Source of the DNA: Burkholderiales bacterium
GTDB lineage: Bacteria > Pseudomonadota > Gammaproteobacteria > Burkholderiales > Burkholderiaceae_C
Length of the DNA: 64,000 nucleotides
Assembly (NCBI GenBank): GCA_013044035.1
Contig: JABEVE010000085.1
Coordinates: forward strand, 1-64,000
Direction: 5' to 3'
The position numbers and the translations under genes are program-made. Of the stretch, positions 33,239-42,416 are shown piece after piece. The notes beneath the pieces are model-generated. The model saw nothing but the letters and a program-made list of their open reading frames with translations. It did not search any database and was not told where the DNA came from. How positions within the stretch are numbered: position 1 is the stretch's first letter; each line of letters begins with the position of its first letter.

Positions 33239-34432
33239 ATGTCTGCATTCGAGCAGTCTGTCCTGTCTAGCCTGGAAGCTCACGGTTGGGCGATTGGAAA
33301 ACCGCGCCAGGCGCGCGAGGGCACGATGTACCGAGCCAACGATGGTGCCGGATCAACCGATGCGCAAACCGTCTTGATCAAAGACAGCATCGCGGTGATC
33401 ACGTCGCATCGCGGCGGCGTGGATCTCCCCGCGCCATGGCGGGCGGGTCGAGAAGCAAAGGATGGATCCCCAACCGCCTATATCACGGCACGCGACCTGG
33501 GGATTGATCTGGGGTCGATCCAGCATGCGCCGCGGCGAGCGTCTGTGCCTGCAGCCGTCATCGAGCCGGTTGACGAGGCCTGTATTACGGGAGTTCGCGC
33601 AGCATGGAACGCCAAAGCGTTCCCGCGCGACGATCACCCGCAGTTCGTCAAGGGCGGCTCCTGGGTGCATTCGTGCGGCCTCCGCGAGTTTCCGCTCGGA
33701 CATCGGCATGCGGGCGATCTGATCGCTCCACTGTTCCGCCCGACCACGCCGGGGTCGCTGTCAATCGAACTGTGTGGCGCGCAGCAACTGTTGCGGGACA
33801 CCAGCAAAACCCCGGACAAATACATCGTCGCGGGATCGCGACCTGCGGGCGCCTTCGTGCCACTGCCGCTGCGCCAGAACTTTTTTACGAACAGCAAAGC
33901 GGGCGCGGCCCTTGGCGAAGACTGGCTGCCACCAAGTGCGCGCATCGTTGTCACCGAAGGTGTGCGCACTGGGCAGGCGGTGCGTACGGCAACGGCGGGC
34001 TGGAGCGTGCCTTGCGGCCATGGCAAGGACACCGTCGTGCTTGCCGCGCTGGCGGCGAACAACCTGCCCGCCGTGGCGCGCTGGCTCAAATCTTCCGGTC
34101 TTGCAGCCAAGCACGAGGTGGTGTTCGCCACAGACAACGATCTTGCGAAGTCCAATTTCATCGGCATCCGCAAAGCCATCGAAGCGGCGGAGTTGTGCGG
34201 CGGCAGGGTCGCCGTGGCGGACAACCAAAAGGCCGGCTTCGACGCCCACGACCTACTGAAGGAGCGCAAACACGACCTGCGCGCGGGCATGGCGGCTGTG
34301 CGCGAGTTCATCGACTCCGCGCGGGCGCCGGAGCAGGTGCGCGCGGATCGCGCGGAGGCGTTCGAGGTGCGGCAGCAAAACCAAAGCAGGGGCAAGGAAA
34401 GCGGCAGGCAGGATGCCGGACTTGAGCGCTGA
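33239..34432 (+). CDS. Toprim-domain primase-like protein
   Basis: The 397-residue product has a Toprim core in its C-terminal half: VVTEGVRTGQAVRTAT (catalytic Glu), a NLPAVARWL helix, then VVFATDNDLAKSN (DxD) and GFDAHDLL. This pattern is found in plasmid primases and phage primase-helicases. Plasmid primases of this type can be sent to the recipient to prime the complementary strand. It ends in AGLER, close to the IER tail of three other cargo proteins. It carries a dispersed-repeat copy near its 3' end. Confidence 0.7.
   Translation: MSAFEQSVLSSLEAHGWAIGKPRQAREGTMYRANDGAGSTDAQTVLIKDSIAVITSHRGGVDLPAPWRAGREAKDGSPTAYITARDLGIDLGSIQHAPRRASVPAAVIEPVDEACITGVRAAWNAKAFPRDDHPQFVKGGSWVHSCGLREFPLGHRHAGDLIAPLFRPTTPGSLSIELCGAQQLLRDTSKTPDKYIVAGSRPAGAFVPLPLRQNFFTNSKAGAALGEDWLPPSARIVVTEGVRTGQAVRTATAGWSVPCGHGKDTVVLAALAANNLPAVARWLKSSGLAAKHEVVFATDNDLAKSNFIGIRKAIEAAELCGGRVAVADNQKAGFDAHDLLKERKHDLRAGMAAVREFIDSARAPEQVRADRAEAFEVRQQNQSRGKESGRQDAGLER
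34387..34401 (+). repeat. Dispersed repeat copy CAGGGGCAAGGAAAG
   Basis: It lies inside the end of the primase-like gene. Confidence 0.5.
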
Positions 34433-34467
34433 CCGGCGCGCTGCTCTGCCTTGCTTGTGCCATTCCG

Positions 34468-34488
34468 TGCCGTGTCCACGACATATCC
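34468..34488 (+). promoter_or_regulatory. ICE box copy 11 (TGCCG-N10-ATATCC)
   Basis: It lies 29 bases before the 34518 gene. Its TGTCCACGAC spacer is almost identical to those of copies 7 and 12. Confidence 0.6.
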
Positions 34489-34517
34489 CTCTCGCCCTCA
34501 TCACCTGGAAAGTTTCC

Positions 34518-35261
34518 ATGAATAAACCACATTTCACTTCGATGGCCTTGGATGTTCTCAAAGCGTTTACCGATGCCGATTTTGATGTTGCCATCAGCAG
34601 CGCACTCTATGGCAAGGAAACATCATTTCTGATTCCTGTCGTTGCCCCCGTTGGCGACACCCTGCAACTTGTTTCGGCGCAGGAGTTACGCCTCCATGGT
34701 GCAGATCGGGCCGAGATCCGCACGCTGGATCTCGGCATCGACGTGGAGAAAAACCATCCCGCAGCTTTTGCGGCTCCCTGGCGGTTTCAGGCATTCCATC
34801 AGTGCCTTGCGGCCTGCGGAACGCTCTCGAAGCGCGACATGCTGAGCAAAGCGGGGCTTTATGGGCAGATGGTCATCACCCAGAGTCTTCAGTCTGCACT
34901 GGGAATCAGCGGGCAAGGCGCACGCAACGCCATCGCAGCCTTGCGCCCGGAAAACTTTCGTGCGGTGGCCGCTGACATGCGTGCCATGGGATTCGACGTC
35001 GTGATCGTGCCCGACAACACCGCTCTGTCCCGCGCGCTGGCCCGCAATGCCGCACGGGAAACCGGCGCCCGCGTTGCCAACGTGCCATTTCAACCCTGGC
35101 AAAACAACGTCATGTCGGCTCTGATCGACGCGAGCGTACAGGTACAGGATATCTCTGCGGATGTGCGTCGCCTGATTTTTGAACCGATTTCCAACGCGGC
35201 ACCGCCCCCGGCCATAGGACTGACCCACCCCATCCGTGCCACCACGGACATTGAACGCTAA
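34518..35261 (+). CDS. Hypothetical cargo protein A (paralogue of the 35275 gene)
   Basis: From the ATG at 34518 (GGAAAG upstream) the product is 247 residues. No named family. Residues about 120-200 (VITQSLQSALGI, LRPENFRAVAADMR, VVIVPDNTALSRALARNAA) align by eye with the next protein, and the hydrophobic strand ending in PDN recalls a Toprim DxD strand. The C-terminus is TTDIER. It is coupled to the paralogue (13-base gap). It may assist the Toprim primase-like protein, but that is inference from proximity. Confidence 0.6.
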   Translation: MNKPHFTSMALDVLKAFTDADFDVAISSALYGKETSFLIPVVAPVGDTLQLVSAQELRLHGADRAEIRTLDLGIDVEKNHPAAFAAPWRFQAFHQCLAACGTLSKRDMLSKAGLYGQMVITQSLQSALGISGQGARNAIAALRPENFRAVAADMRAMGFDVVIVPDNTALSRALARNAARETGARVANVPFQPWQNNVMSALIDASVQVQDISADVRRLIFEPISNAAPPPAIGLTHPIRATTDIER

Positions 35262-35274
35262 TCAGGAGATTGTC

Positions 35275-36078
35275 ATGTTCAAAAGCGCGGAATTCGAAGC
35301 CGACTTCGGTAAGCAAAGCCCCGAGTCCACCCGTCAGGGAATGTCCGCAGCAATGCGCGGCGAGCCTGCACAGTTTGCTGTCCCCGTGTTTCGCATCATT
35401 GGCGACACGATGTGCATGGACGGCGCACAGAAGGTGGAGGTCAACCCCGACAAGGCGGCGATTTATCCCGGGTCCCAGTTCGGCGCAGCCTCGTTCTCGA
35501 TCATCCCGGTCACCGAAGCCATGCGCTTCAAAATGATGACCGGCGAGGCGATGGCCGCCAAAGACGCACCAGACCCTGCCGAGTTCGGTGGACAGGTGGT
35601 CGTGACGCATTCGGTTGCTTCCGCCCTGGCGATCTACCACGCCACGGGCGAGCGCGCCATCGTCATGCCGGCCTTCACCCCGGAAAACATGAAGACTGTG
35701 GCCGAGTTCGCTAAGAACGCGCTCAAGGCCAAGGACATCGTGGTGGTGCCGGACAACACACCGCAGTCCAAACGCGCAGCCCGCGAGGCTGCACAAGCCG
35801 TGGATGGAAAGGTCGCTCAGATCGATTACGGGGCCGAGCAAAAGAACCTGCTTGGCGTCATGGCGGAAGCGCACCAGTGGGCGGACAAACTGTTTCCCTC
35901 GCCAGAAACCGTGCTTGATGAAGTCCGGCGCGACAAAGCTGTGCAGGACGCCGCGAAGCGATACATACGTGAGCCGATAGCCAACGCCCTGAAGTGGGAC
36001 AAGTCTCCCATTCCGACACTGATCCAGGGCCGCCCGGTTGCTGTGCAACGCCAGCCCGTTGCGGACATCGAGCGGTAG
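35275..36078 (+). CDS. Hypothetical cargo protein B (paralogue of the 34518 gene)
   Basis: The 267-residue product begins at the ATG after CAGGAGA. Its core VVVTHSVASALAIYHATGER, FTPENMKTVAEFAK, IVVVPDNTPQSKRAAREAA is shared with the upstream protein and looks Toprim-like. Flanking regions differ, so divergence is old. It ends VADIER, the same tail as its paralogue although the preceding 30 residues are unlike. It probably belongs to the same transcription unit as 34518. Confidence 0.6.
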   Translation: MFKSAEFEADFGKQSPESTRQGMSAAMRGEPAQFAVPVFRIIGDTMCMDGAQKVEVNPDKAAIYPGSQFGAASFSIIPVTEAMRFKMMTGEAMAAKDAPDPAEFGGQVVVTHSVASALAIYHATGERAIVMPAFTPENMKTVAEFAKNALKAKDIVVVPDNTPQSKRAAREAAQAVDGKVAQIDYGAEQKNLLGVMAEAHQWADKLFPSPETVLDEVRRDKAVQDAAKRYIREPIANALKWDKSPIPTLIQGRPVAVQRQPVADIER

Positions 36079-36084
36079 GCAGTT

Positions 36085-36105
36085 TGCCGTGTCCACGCCA
36101 TAACC
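36085..36105 (+). promoter_or_regulatory. ICE box copy 12 (TGCCG-N10-ATAACC)
   Basis: It lies 40 bases before the 36146 gene. The variable Y position is A here. Confidence 0.5.
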
Positions 36106-36145
36106 CTGCATCCGCAAACCATCAAGCTCTCACCAGGAGAACCAC

Positions 36146-37789
36146 ATGAGCGCACTTGACACACTCGACACGCTGATCAGCCAGGCCCAATCGGACACCT
36201 CTTCCAAGCCGCAACTCGAAACGCAGGAGGCGCCCGCCGCTTCTCTTGCCCCTGGTGTTGCCGTGGCCCCTGATTCCGTGCCTGCCGCCGACGCCGAGTT
36301 GTCGGTGGAGCAGCACAAGCGCCTGGACCTGCTGCACGAGTACGAGGAACTGTCCGCCCCGGCGCGCACCGAGCGCAACGCCGCGATCGATGCGTTCGAT
36401 GCCGACTGGCGCGAGCGCTGGATAAAGCTGCAGAGCGAGGTCGAGGAAGCCCGCGCCAAGCGCTCGGAATCGCTGACTGCCGAGGGCGTGGATGCGCATT
36501 TGCACGAGAGCCTGCTGGCGAAGGAAACGGCCGCCCTGGTGGAAGACTTCGAAGCGCGCAAGGACGCCGCGGCCCGCGATCTGGACAAGTCCATGCCACG
36601 TCCGGCCCGCTGGGTCGATTTCCTGATTGAAAAGGCGCAGGAGAACCCCGGCGATCCGGTGCTGGAATCACTTCTGGAAGAAGCGAAGAAGGCCCCGGAT
36701 CCAGGCATTGAAGGATTCGGCGGCGTGCCTGCCAAAGCCGTCACCCTGGCCGACCTCGTGCACAACATCGACAAGGACGGCCAGATTCACTACAAGCGCG
36801 GCCTGCGCACTGTGATCCATGATCGCGGCTCTCGTCTGGACGTGCAGCGCAACGATGACCGGGACATCGAAGCGGCCCTCAAGATTTCCGCGCAGAAGTT
36901 CGACCTGCAAAAGGGGCTGATGCTGACCGGCGATCTGGCTTTCAAAGTCAAGGCCGCCGAGATCGCTGGCAAGCTGGGCTACCCGTTACAGAACAGCGAA
37001 CCCGAAGTGCTGATGGCCTGGAAAAAGGGCCGTGACATGAACCCGCAATTCAAGCGTGCGGTCCTGCCAAGCGTCGAGCGCGGCATCACCGGCGATCTGG
37101 CCGTGGTCAAGCCCATTGTCGAACGCACCGGCCCGGTGCAACTGCGCGCTGATCCGCTGACGGTTGGAGAGGCCGACAAGTTGGGCGTCACGCTCAATGG
37201 AGACGGTGTGGTGGTGATGCCTGCTGAGCGCGTGCTGGCAGCAGGGGCCGCATTCCGCGACACCCAGAACTCTGCGCTGCGCGTACTGGCCGAGGCCGAT
37301 CTACGCAAGCCTGATGGCGGCGTTGATATCGGCAAGCTCAAAGAGCTCGCGCCCAACCTTACAAGCAACGGCTCCCTCACTGAACTGGCACGGGATGTGG
37401 TGATCGTGCGCGATGACCGGGTGATCCGCACCCGTGAATCGCTGGATAAAGAGCTGGAGCCGGTGTTCAAGGTGGCTTACATGACCGCTGGCGAGCGCGC
37501 GCGGGAGAACGAGGAAGTGGCCGCGAGCATCGCCAAAGCGCAGGGGGCTGGGCTCGCCGCAGCGCAGGAACAGGCGCAGGCGGCGGATGAAAAGAGCCTG
37601 CTGGTGCGCAACGCCGATCAATCGCTGGACAAAGAACTGGCGGAGAAGGCGGCGAAGAAGGATGGCCGCGAAGAGAAAGAGGAGCAGCGCGAGATCAAGT
37701 CCGACGAAAAGGCCATTCCCGCGCCTGCCGTCTTCCGCTCCGGGCGCACCGGTCGGAGCCTGGACGTGGGCCAGGGCATCGGGCTCTGA
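36146..37789 (+). CDS. LPD7-domain protein
   Basis: The 547-residue soluble product starts after CCAGGAGA. Its first 190 residues are charged and probably coiled coil ([18 protein letters not shown]). Residues about 210-300 hold an LPD7-like module ([40 protein letters not shown]) akin to the relaxase C-terminus. The rest is Lys/Glu-rich, ending GQGIGL. LPD domains are found in large polyvalent proteins of mobile elements thought to enter the recipient with DNA. Exact function unknown. Confidence 0.65.
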   Translation: MSALDTLDTLISQAQSDTSSKPQLETQEAPAASLAPGVAVAPDSVPAADAELSVEQHKRLDLLHEYEELSAPARTERNAAIDAFDADWRERWIKLQSEVEEARAKRSESLTAEGVDAHLHESLLAKETAALVEDFEARKDAAARDLDKSMPRPARWVDFLIEKAQENPGDPVLESLLEEAKKAPDPGIEGFGGVPAKAVTLADLVHNIDKDGQIHYKRGLRTVIHDRGSRLDVQRNDDRDIEAALKISAQKFDLQKGLMLTGDLAFKVKAAEIAGKLGYPLQNSEPEVLMAWKKGRDMNPQFKRAVLPSVERGITGDLAVVKPIVERTGPVQLRADPLTVGEADKLGVTLNGDGVVVMPAERVLAAGAAFRDTQNSALRVLAEADLRKPDGGVDIGKLKELAPNLTSNGSLTELARDVVIVRDDRVIRTRESLDKELEPVFKVAYMTAGERARENEEVAASIAKAQGAGLAAAQEQAQAADEKSLLVRNADQSLDKELAEKAAKKDGREEKEEQREIKSDEKAIPAPAVFRSGRTGRSLDVGQGIGL

Positions 37790-37791
37790 GC

Positions 37792-38163
37792 ATGGATCGC
37801 CCGGCGCAGGCGCAACGCGACGAGTTGGTGCGCAATGCGCTGGCAAGAGACGACCGGCTCGTTCGGCATCTTGCCGACTGGATCGGTCGCGATCTGTCTG
37901 GCTACGACAGGCAGAACGGCCTGCCGTGGCGGATTGAAAGCGAGATCGCCCTGATGCTGAACGGAATCAACGAACTTTTGGAGAAGACTATGAACGCTGC
38001 CACACCAGTCGAAATTCTCAAGCGCGATGCGCAGCTTTTGGGCGCCGTCGTCGATCACGATCTCGCACCCGTCCCCGCTGATGCCGTTGATGCTTCTGCG
38101 CATGAGCGGGATCTGCTGGACGCCCTGGAACTTGGTGTCGAGCCCGTTGGACTGGGAGTCTGA
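37792..38163 (+). CDS. Small hypothetical protein between the LPD7 and ArdC genes
   Basis: The 123-residue product starts 2 bases after the LPD7 stop, and the ArdC gene starts 2 bases after its own stop, so translation is coupled across all three. No family recognised; it is acidic and predicted helical (RLVRHLADWIGRDLSGY, IALMLNGINELLEK). Confidence 0.6.
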   Translation: MDRPAQAQRDELVRNALARDDRLVRHLADWIGRDLSGYDRQNGLPWRIESEIALMLNGINELLEKTMNAATPVEILKRDAQLLGAVVDHDLAPVPADAVDASAHERDLLDALELGVEPVGLGV

Positions 38164-38165
38164 AC

Positions 38166-39977
38166 ATGAACATCGAGGTTGATGACCTGAACCCGGACCT
38201 GCGGCTTGGTGTGCAGGCGTATAGCTTTCTCGCTGCCGATAGGGGGTCTGGAGCGTATCCGTTCCCCGACTTCGCGGACATTGTGAACGCACGCTACAAC
38301 TCGCCTAACGCGCGGGCAATCGCCGATGCGTTCCGGGCTGTGCCAGGGGGCGTTTTGACGATTAACCCTGATCGGACGGTATCCGTCGATCTGCCGGATC
38401 CTCGTGCGATGGCACTTCAGCAAGATGCGCTTGACGAATCGCTGACTCCGGTCGCAACCACGCCCGCGCCGACGCGCAGCGCACAGGAAGTGGCAAGAAA
38501 AGAGCCAGCACCAGACAAGGCCCCGCCGCGCGACTTCCGGCAGGAGTTCACCGACAAGGTGATTGCGGCGATCGAGTCCGGCCAGGCGCTGCCCTGGGAT
38601 AAGCCTTGGCACACCATGCAGGGACTCCCGCGCAATGCGGTATCTGGCAAGACCTACGCAGGCGGTAACCGAGTGGTGCTGGGCCTGGTGGCAATGGAGA
38701 AGGGGTACACCGACCCGCGCTGGATGACCGTCAAGCAATCGAACGACCTGGGTGGTTTTGTCCGCAAAGGCGAGAAGGGCGTGATGATCGAGCGTTGGGA
38801 CAGCAAGCCGTTTTGGCAACGTCGGGATGTCGAACTCAAGCTCGGTGGACGCCCCGTAATGGTGGATGCGAAGCGCGGCGTAGATGCGGCGGGTGTGCAT
38901 CTCGTTGGTGGCCAAGTAGTTCCTGCGGCGCAGATCACGGTCAAGCATGACGGCAAGGACTACACCTGGAAGCAGGCCGAGCGTGCGTTGGATCTGCTGG
39001 TGGGCCGCAACTATGTCGTGTTCAACGCAGAGCAATGCGAGGGCCTGAAACTGGAGCCGCTGGCGCCGCGTCAGGACATTCCGATGGACAAGCGCGGCGA
39101 GCAGTTGATGACAGCGATGCAGGAAGATGGTGTGCGCTTCGTACACCAGGGGTCGCAGGCGTACTACTCGCCCGCCGGCGACCTGATCGCACTGCCTCAA
39201 CGCGAGACCTTCAAGTCGGTGGAAGGCTACTACGGCACGGCACTGCATGAGATGGGACACGCCACTGGCGCTGAGAAGCGCCTGAACCGCGACGGCATCA
39301 CGGGCGGCCACGCCTTCGGATCCGAGGGCTACGCACGCGAAGAGTTGAGGGCTGAGTTGTTTTCCGCGTTCATGTCGGCCGAAACCGGCATTCCTCATGA
39401 CGATGACCAGCACACGGCGTATCTCCAGTCGTGGGCCAAGGCGCTGAAGCAGGACAAGAACGAAATCTTCCGGGCCGCCGCCGAGGCTGGCAAAGCGGTG
39501 GACTATGTGCTGGGCAAAGAGCAGGACTTGCTGCAGAAGATCGATCGCATTTACGGACAGCTTGTCGGGCCGGACACGGCGGATTTGTCGAAAGCACCGC
39601 ATGAGTTGACGATTGCCGAGTTCAGCAAAATAGCCCACGCGGAAAAGCTGGGGCCTGGCCACGGTCGGCAGTGGGAGGTGTTCTACGGCAAGGAGTCTCT
39701 GGGGTTCGCTGATGGGCTAGCCATCGAGGGCGCTTACCGGCAGGTGCATGAGCGTGAGGTGAACAACGCGCTGTATGGCAATCAGCCGGATTCGCCAGAT
39801 TTTTTGCGCAAGTCCATGCCGCCCCCGCATGTGCTGGCCGACTATCCAGCGCTGCAAAAGTTGTGGGCGCGCGTGATTGATGCGCAACAGCCTGATGCTA
39901 CGAAGCATCAACACCCTGCGCCGCATCCGCCACAGCTCCGCGGTCCGGCCCGGCGAGACGCGGAGATTGAGCGCTGA
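38166..39977 (+). CDS. ardC: ArdC-like antirestriction protein with zincin metallopeptidase domain
   Basis: The 603-residue product has an N-terminal element-specific region (1-110). An ArdC-type ssDNA-binding domain follows (FTDKVIAAIESGQALPWDKPW, GGNRVVLGLVAMEKG, VRKGEKGVMIERW), then a metallopeptidase domain with HEMGH (His361, Glu362, His365) and a downstream EELRAELFSAFM glutamate. ArdC proteins protect incoming DNA from restriction and are known to move to recipients with the transferred strand in other systems. A C-terminal extension ends in DAEIER. It is longer than plasmid ArdC (about 300 residues). Confidence 0.85.
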   Translation: MNIEVDDLNPDLRLGVQAYSFLAADRGSGAYPFPDFADIVNARYNSPNARAIADAFRAVPGGVLTINPDRTVSVDLPDPRAMALQQDALDESLTPVATTPAPTRSAQEVARKEPAPDKAPPRDFRQEFTDKVIAAIESGQALPWDKPWHTMQGLPRNAVSGKTYAGGNRVVLGLVAMEKGYTDPRWMTVKQSNDLGGFVRKGEKGVMIERWDSKPFWQRRDVELKLGGRPVMVDAKRGVDAAGVHLVGGQVVPAAQITVKHDGKDYTWKQAERALDLLVGRNYVVFNAEQCEGLKLEPLAPRQDIPMDKRGEQLMTAMQEDGVRFVHQGSQAYYSPAGDLIALPQRETFKSVEGYYGTALHEMGHATGAEKRLNRDGITGGHAFGSEGYAREELRAELFSAFMSAETGIPHDDDQHTAYLQSWAKALKQDKNEIFRAAAEAGKAVDYVLGKEQDLLQKIDRIYGQLVGPDTADLSKAPHELTIAEFSKIAHAEKLGPGHGRQWEVFYGKESLGFADGLAIEGAYRQVHEREVNNALYGNQPDSPDFLRKSMPPPHVLADYPALQKLWARVIDAQQPDATKHQHPAPHPPQLRGPARRDAEIER

Positions 39978-39984
39978 CGCGCCG

Positions 39985-40004
39985 TGCCGCCCGCTTGCAT
40001 ATCC
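39985..40004 (+). promoter_or_regulatory. ICE box copy 13 (TGCCG-N9-ATATCC)
   Basis: It lies 39 bases before the 40044 gene and 7 bases after the ArdC stop. Confidence 0.6.
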
Positions 40005-40015
40005 CTGCAAGCGGG
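39990..40015 (+). repeat. Perfect 10-bp hairpin presenting TATCCC as loop
   Basis: CCCGCTTGCA (39990-39999) and TGCAAGCGGG (40006-40015) pair around TATCCC. The conserved half of the box is thus the loop. Confidence 0.7.
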
Positions 40016-40043
40016 GCTTCCGCTTGCCCTCGGTAATTAAGCT

Positions 40044-40631
40044 ATGAAAAAGCTCATCCTCTCCTCAACCCTGGCCGCCGCTTTGTGCGCTTTGGCCCCT
40101 GCCTCGTTTGCCGCCACCACCGTGTCGGCCGGCGTGGATCGCATGAATATTGGCGGCGGACGTGCAATGAATGAACTCAACGTCGGCGTGATCAACCAAA
40201 GTGGCGGCATGCTGTACAGCGCCACGGCGGCGCTGAGCAGCCCGTTTGGCGGAATTAACGGCGTGCAGTCGCGCTCGTTTGCTGCAAGCGTTGGCACCGT
40301 CGCGGCGTCTGCCGGCTCAGTTGAGCTGGCGCCGACGATGGAGATTGGCTACGACAAGCTCGGCGACGGCGCGGTTAAGCACGTCGCCGCTGGAGTCGGC
40401 GCGATGTACGGCGCAGGCGACGTGACCGTTTTTGGCGGACTCAAACTCGGTCGAGCCTTTGGAGCCAACAACGGTTTCGATAGCGGAGCTTACACCGCCG
40501 AAGACATCGGGGTCGGCTATCGCGTCGGCCCAGGCTTGGTCACGGTTGCCCTGAGCAACACGCAGCTGCCGACCGTCGGCGGGCACATCAACGAAAACCG
40601 CGCCGCTGTGGGTTTTACGGAGGCCTTCTAA
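40044..40631 (+). CDS. Exported, probable outer-membrane beta-barrel protein
   Basis: The 195-residue product has a signal peptide (KKLILSSTLAAALCALAPASFA). The mature chain is Gly/Ala-rich with alternating hydrophobic residues (VTVFGGLKLGRAFG, GVGYRVGPGLVTVALS) and ends in phenylalanine (GFTEAF), the classic outer-membrane insertion signature. No named family. It is an isolated unit in the conjugation block with its own ICE box before and terminator after, so it may change the cell surface, for example in exclusion or contact. That role is inference. Confidence 0.6.
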   Translation: MKKLILSSTLAAALCALAPASFAATTVSAGVDRMNIGGGRAMNELNVGVINQSGGMLYSATAALSSPFGGINGVQSRSFAASVGTVAASAGSVELAPTMEIGYDKLGDGAVKHVAAGVGAMYGAGDVTVFGGLKLGRAFGANNGFDSGAYTAEDIGVGYRVGPGLVTVALSNTQLPTVGGHINENRAAVGFTEAF

Positions 40632-40670
40632 AAACACAGACAACTCCGCGCGCTTTGTCGCATAGCCTAA

Positions 40671-40707
40671 GCCCGGCCCGCAGTGATGCGCGCCGGGTTT
40701 TGCTTTT
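40671..40707 (+). terminator. Rho-independent terminator after the 40044 gene
   Basis: GCCCGGC/GCCGGGT stem followed by TTTGCTTTTT. It is closely related to the terminator at 45014. Confidence 0.75.
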
Positions 40708-40718
40708 TGGCCTTGTTA

Positions 40719-40738
40719 TGCCGGTGTTTTGCATATCC
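40719..40738 (+). promoter_or_regulatory. ICE box copy 14 (TGCCG-N9-ATATCC)
   Basis: It lies 12 bases after a terminator and 32 bases before the UvrD-like gene. TCCGT at its end can pair with ACGGA of the ribosome-binding site. Confidence 0.65.
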
Positions 40739-40770
40739 GTGCATCGGAATCCGAGATACGGAGATGCGGC

Positions 40771-42393
40771 ATGAAGGAACGATCGGAACAGCTAACGGGC
40801 ATCGTTCGCGCGGCCATTAACAAAGGCAAGCTCAACCCGACGGCTGAACAGGCTGCCGCGGTTTCCGCTTTTGCCACCGGCGGCAGCCTCAAGATTGTTG
40901 CTGGAGCCGGCACGGGCAAGACCTCGACGCTTAAGCTGATCAGCGAATCCACGGCGAGGCGCGGCGTCTACATCGCATTCAACACCGCTATGGCGGACGA
41001 TGCGAAGCGGCGCATGCCGCAGAACGTCGCCGCATCAACCGCCCATTCGCTGGCGTTCCGCAACGTCGATCCGGGCTTTCGCAGCAAGATCGGCTCTCGC
41101 CTGCCTGCGAGCATGGCGGCAGAAGCCGGCGGCGTTCGCGGCATGCTGGAACTTCCTGGGAACAACAGGGATGGCGGACAGTTAGTGATTGCTCAAGCAA
41201 CAGCGGGCTACTTCATGCTGGATTGGGTGCGTCGCCACTGCATGAGCGCCGATGCGCAAATCACAACGCTTACCGCTCCAGTAGGTCGCATGCTGGATAT
41301 TATGGGTATCGACCGAGAGCGCGCTACGTCGGAGGACTGGAAGCGGGCGCGGGATATCGCGGGGTTCTTGTTGCCCGCTACGGAAAAAGTGTGGGGTCGC
41401 ATGAGCAATCCGCGCGACACGTTCCCCGCGTCGCACGACACTTACCTCAAAGTGTGGGCGACATCGAATCCGCAGATCAATGCTGATTTCATATTGTTCG
41501 ACGAAGCGCAAGACGCTAATGCGCTCATGCTGCAGATCGTCGGCGCGCAATCCGCTCAGAAGATTTATGTGGGCGATCCAAACCAGCAAATCTATGCATG
41601 GCGCGGCGCGGTCAACGCTATGCAGAGCATCAAGACCGACCATGAAGCTCAGCTGACGGAATCCTTTCGCTTTGGGCCTGAGATTGCCGAGTTTGCCAAC
41701 CACGCCCTGGCGCTTTGCGGCTCCGACATGCGACTGACGGGCAGAGCTACTGCCGGGCGCGATTTCGGCGGCGGCAAACCCATGGTCGCGACACTTTGCC
41801 GCACGAACGCCTCTGTTGTGCGGGAATTGACGATGACCAGGGATATTTCAAAGGTTCACGTCGCCGGCGGCGTCTCGCAAATCGTCGGTCTGCTGAACGG
41901 CATGCGCGATCTGCGCGACAACGATCGCACGGGCAACCCTGAGTTATGCCATTTCAAAGGCTGGAAAGAACTCGTCGCGCACGCATCGGCAGAGTCTGAC
42001 GATCTCTCAGCGCTGTTCAAGCTCACCGATGGCGGTGACCGGATTGAGCCGTTGGCCGAGATGCTGGAGAAAACGGCGCGGGTTGCGCGGCCCGATTCGC
42101 ATGTGATATCCACCGCGCACAAGTGCAAAGGCCTTGAGTGGGTCGATGTGAACCTGGCGGAGGACTTCCGCACCCCATCTCACGCGCGTTGGTCCCAAGA
42201 AGAAGCCAACCTGCTGTACGTGGCGGGTACGCGCGGCATGCGGTCGTTATCGCTGGATGACGCGCTTGCCTCGGCCCTGGAAAGCCAGTCGAGCTACCGG
42301 GAGGCGAGCCAGCATCGGCAATCTGAGACGGAGCGAGCGCCGAAAAAACCCTCACCCCATCGCTCGCTGGAAGAAATCGGCGTGGATTTTTGA
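40771..42393 (+). CDS. UvrD/Rep-family helicase
   Basis: The start at 40771 has CGGAGA upstream and gives 540 residues. Superfamily 1 motifs are in order: Walker A VAGAGTGKTSTL, DEAQDAN, VGDPNQQIYAWRGA, TESFRFG, STAHKCKGLEWVDV and LLYVAGTRGMRSL. It is shorter than UvrD and lacks large 2B insertions. It probably unwinds element DNA or counters recombination in the recipient. It is followed after 23 bases by the coupling-protein gene. Confidence 0.85.
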   Translation: MKERSEQLTGIVRAAINKGKLNPTAEQAAAVSAFATGGSLKIVAGAGTGKTSTLKLISESTARRGVYIAFNTAMADDAKRRMPQNVAASTAHSLAFRNVDPGFRSKIGSRLPASMAAEAGGVRGMLELPGNNRDGGQLVIAQATAGYFMLDWVRRHCMSADAQITTLTAPVGRMLDIMGIDRERATSEDWKRARDIAGFLLPATEKVWGRMSNPRDTFPASHDTYLKVWATSNPQINADFILFDEAQDANALMLQIVGAQSAQKIYVGDPNQQIYAWRGAVNAMQSIKTDHEAQLTESFRFGPEIAEFANHALALCGSDMRLTGRATAGRDFGGGKPMVATLCRTNASVVRELTMTRDISKVHVAGGVSQIVGLLNGMRDLRDNDRTGNPELCHFKGWKELVAHASAESDDLSALFKLTDGGDRIEPLAEMLEKTARVARPDSHVISTAHKCKGLEWVDVNLAEDFRTPSHARWSQEEANLLYVAGTRGMRSLSLDDALASALESQSSYREASQHRQSETERAPKKPSPHRSLEEIGVDF

Positions 42394-42416
42394 AATTCAA
42401 CATTAGGGGCAAAGAC

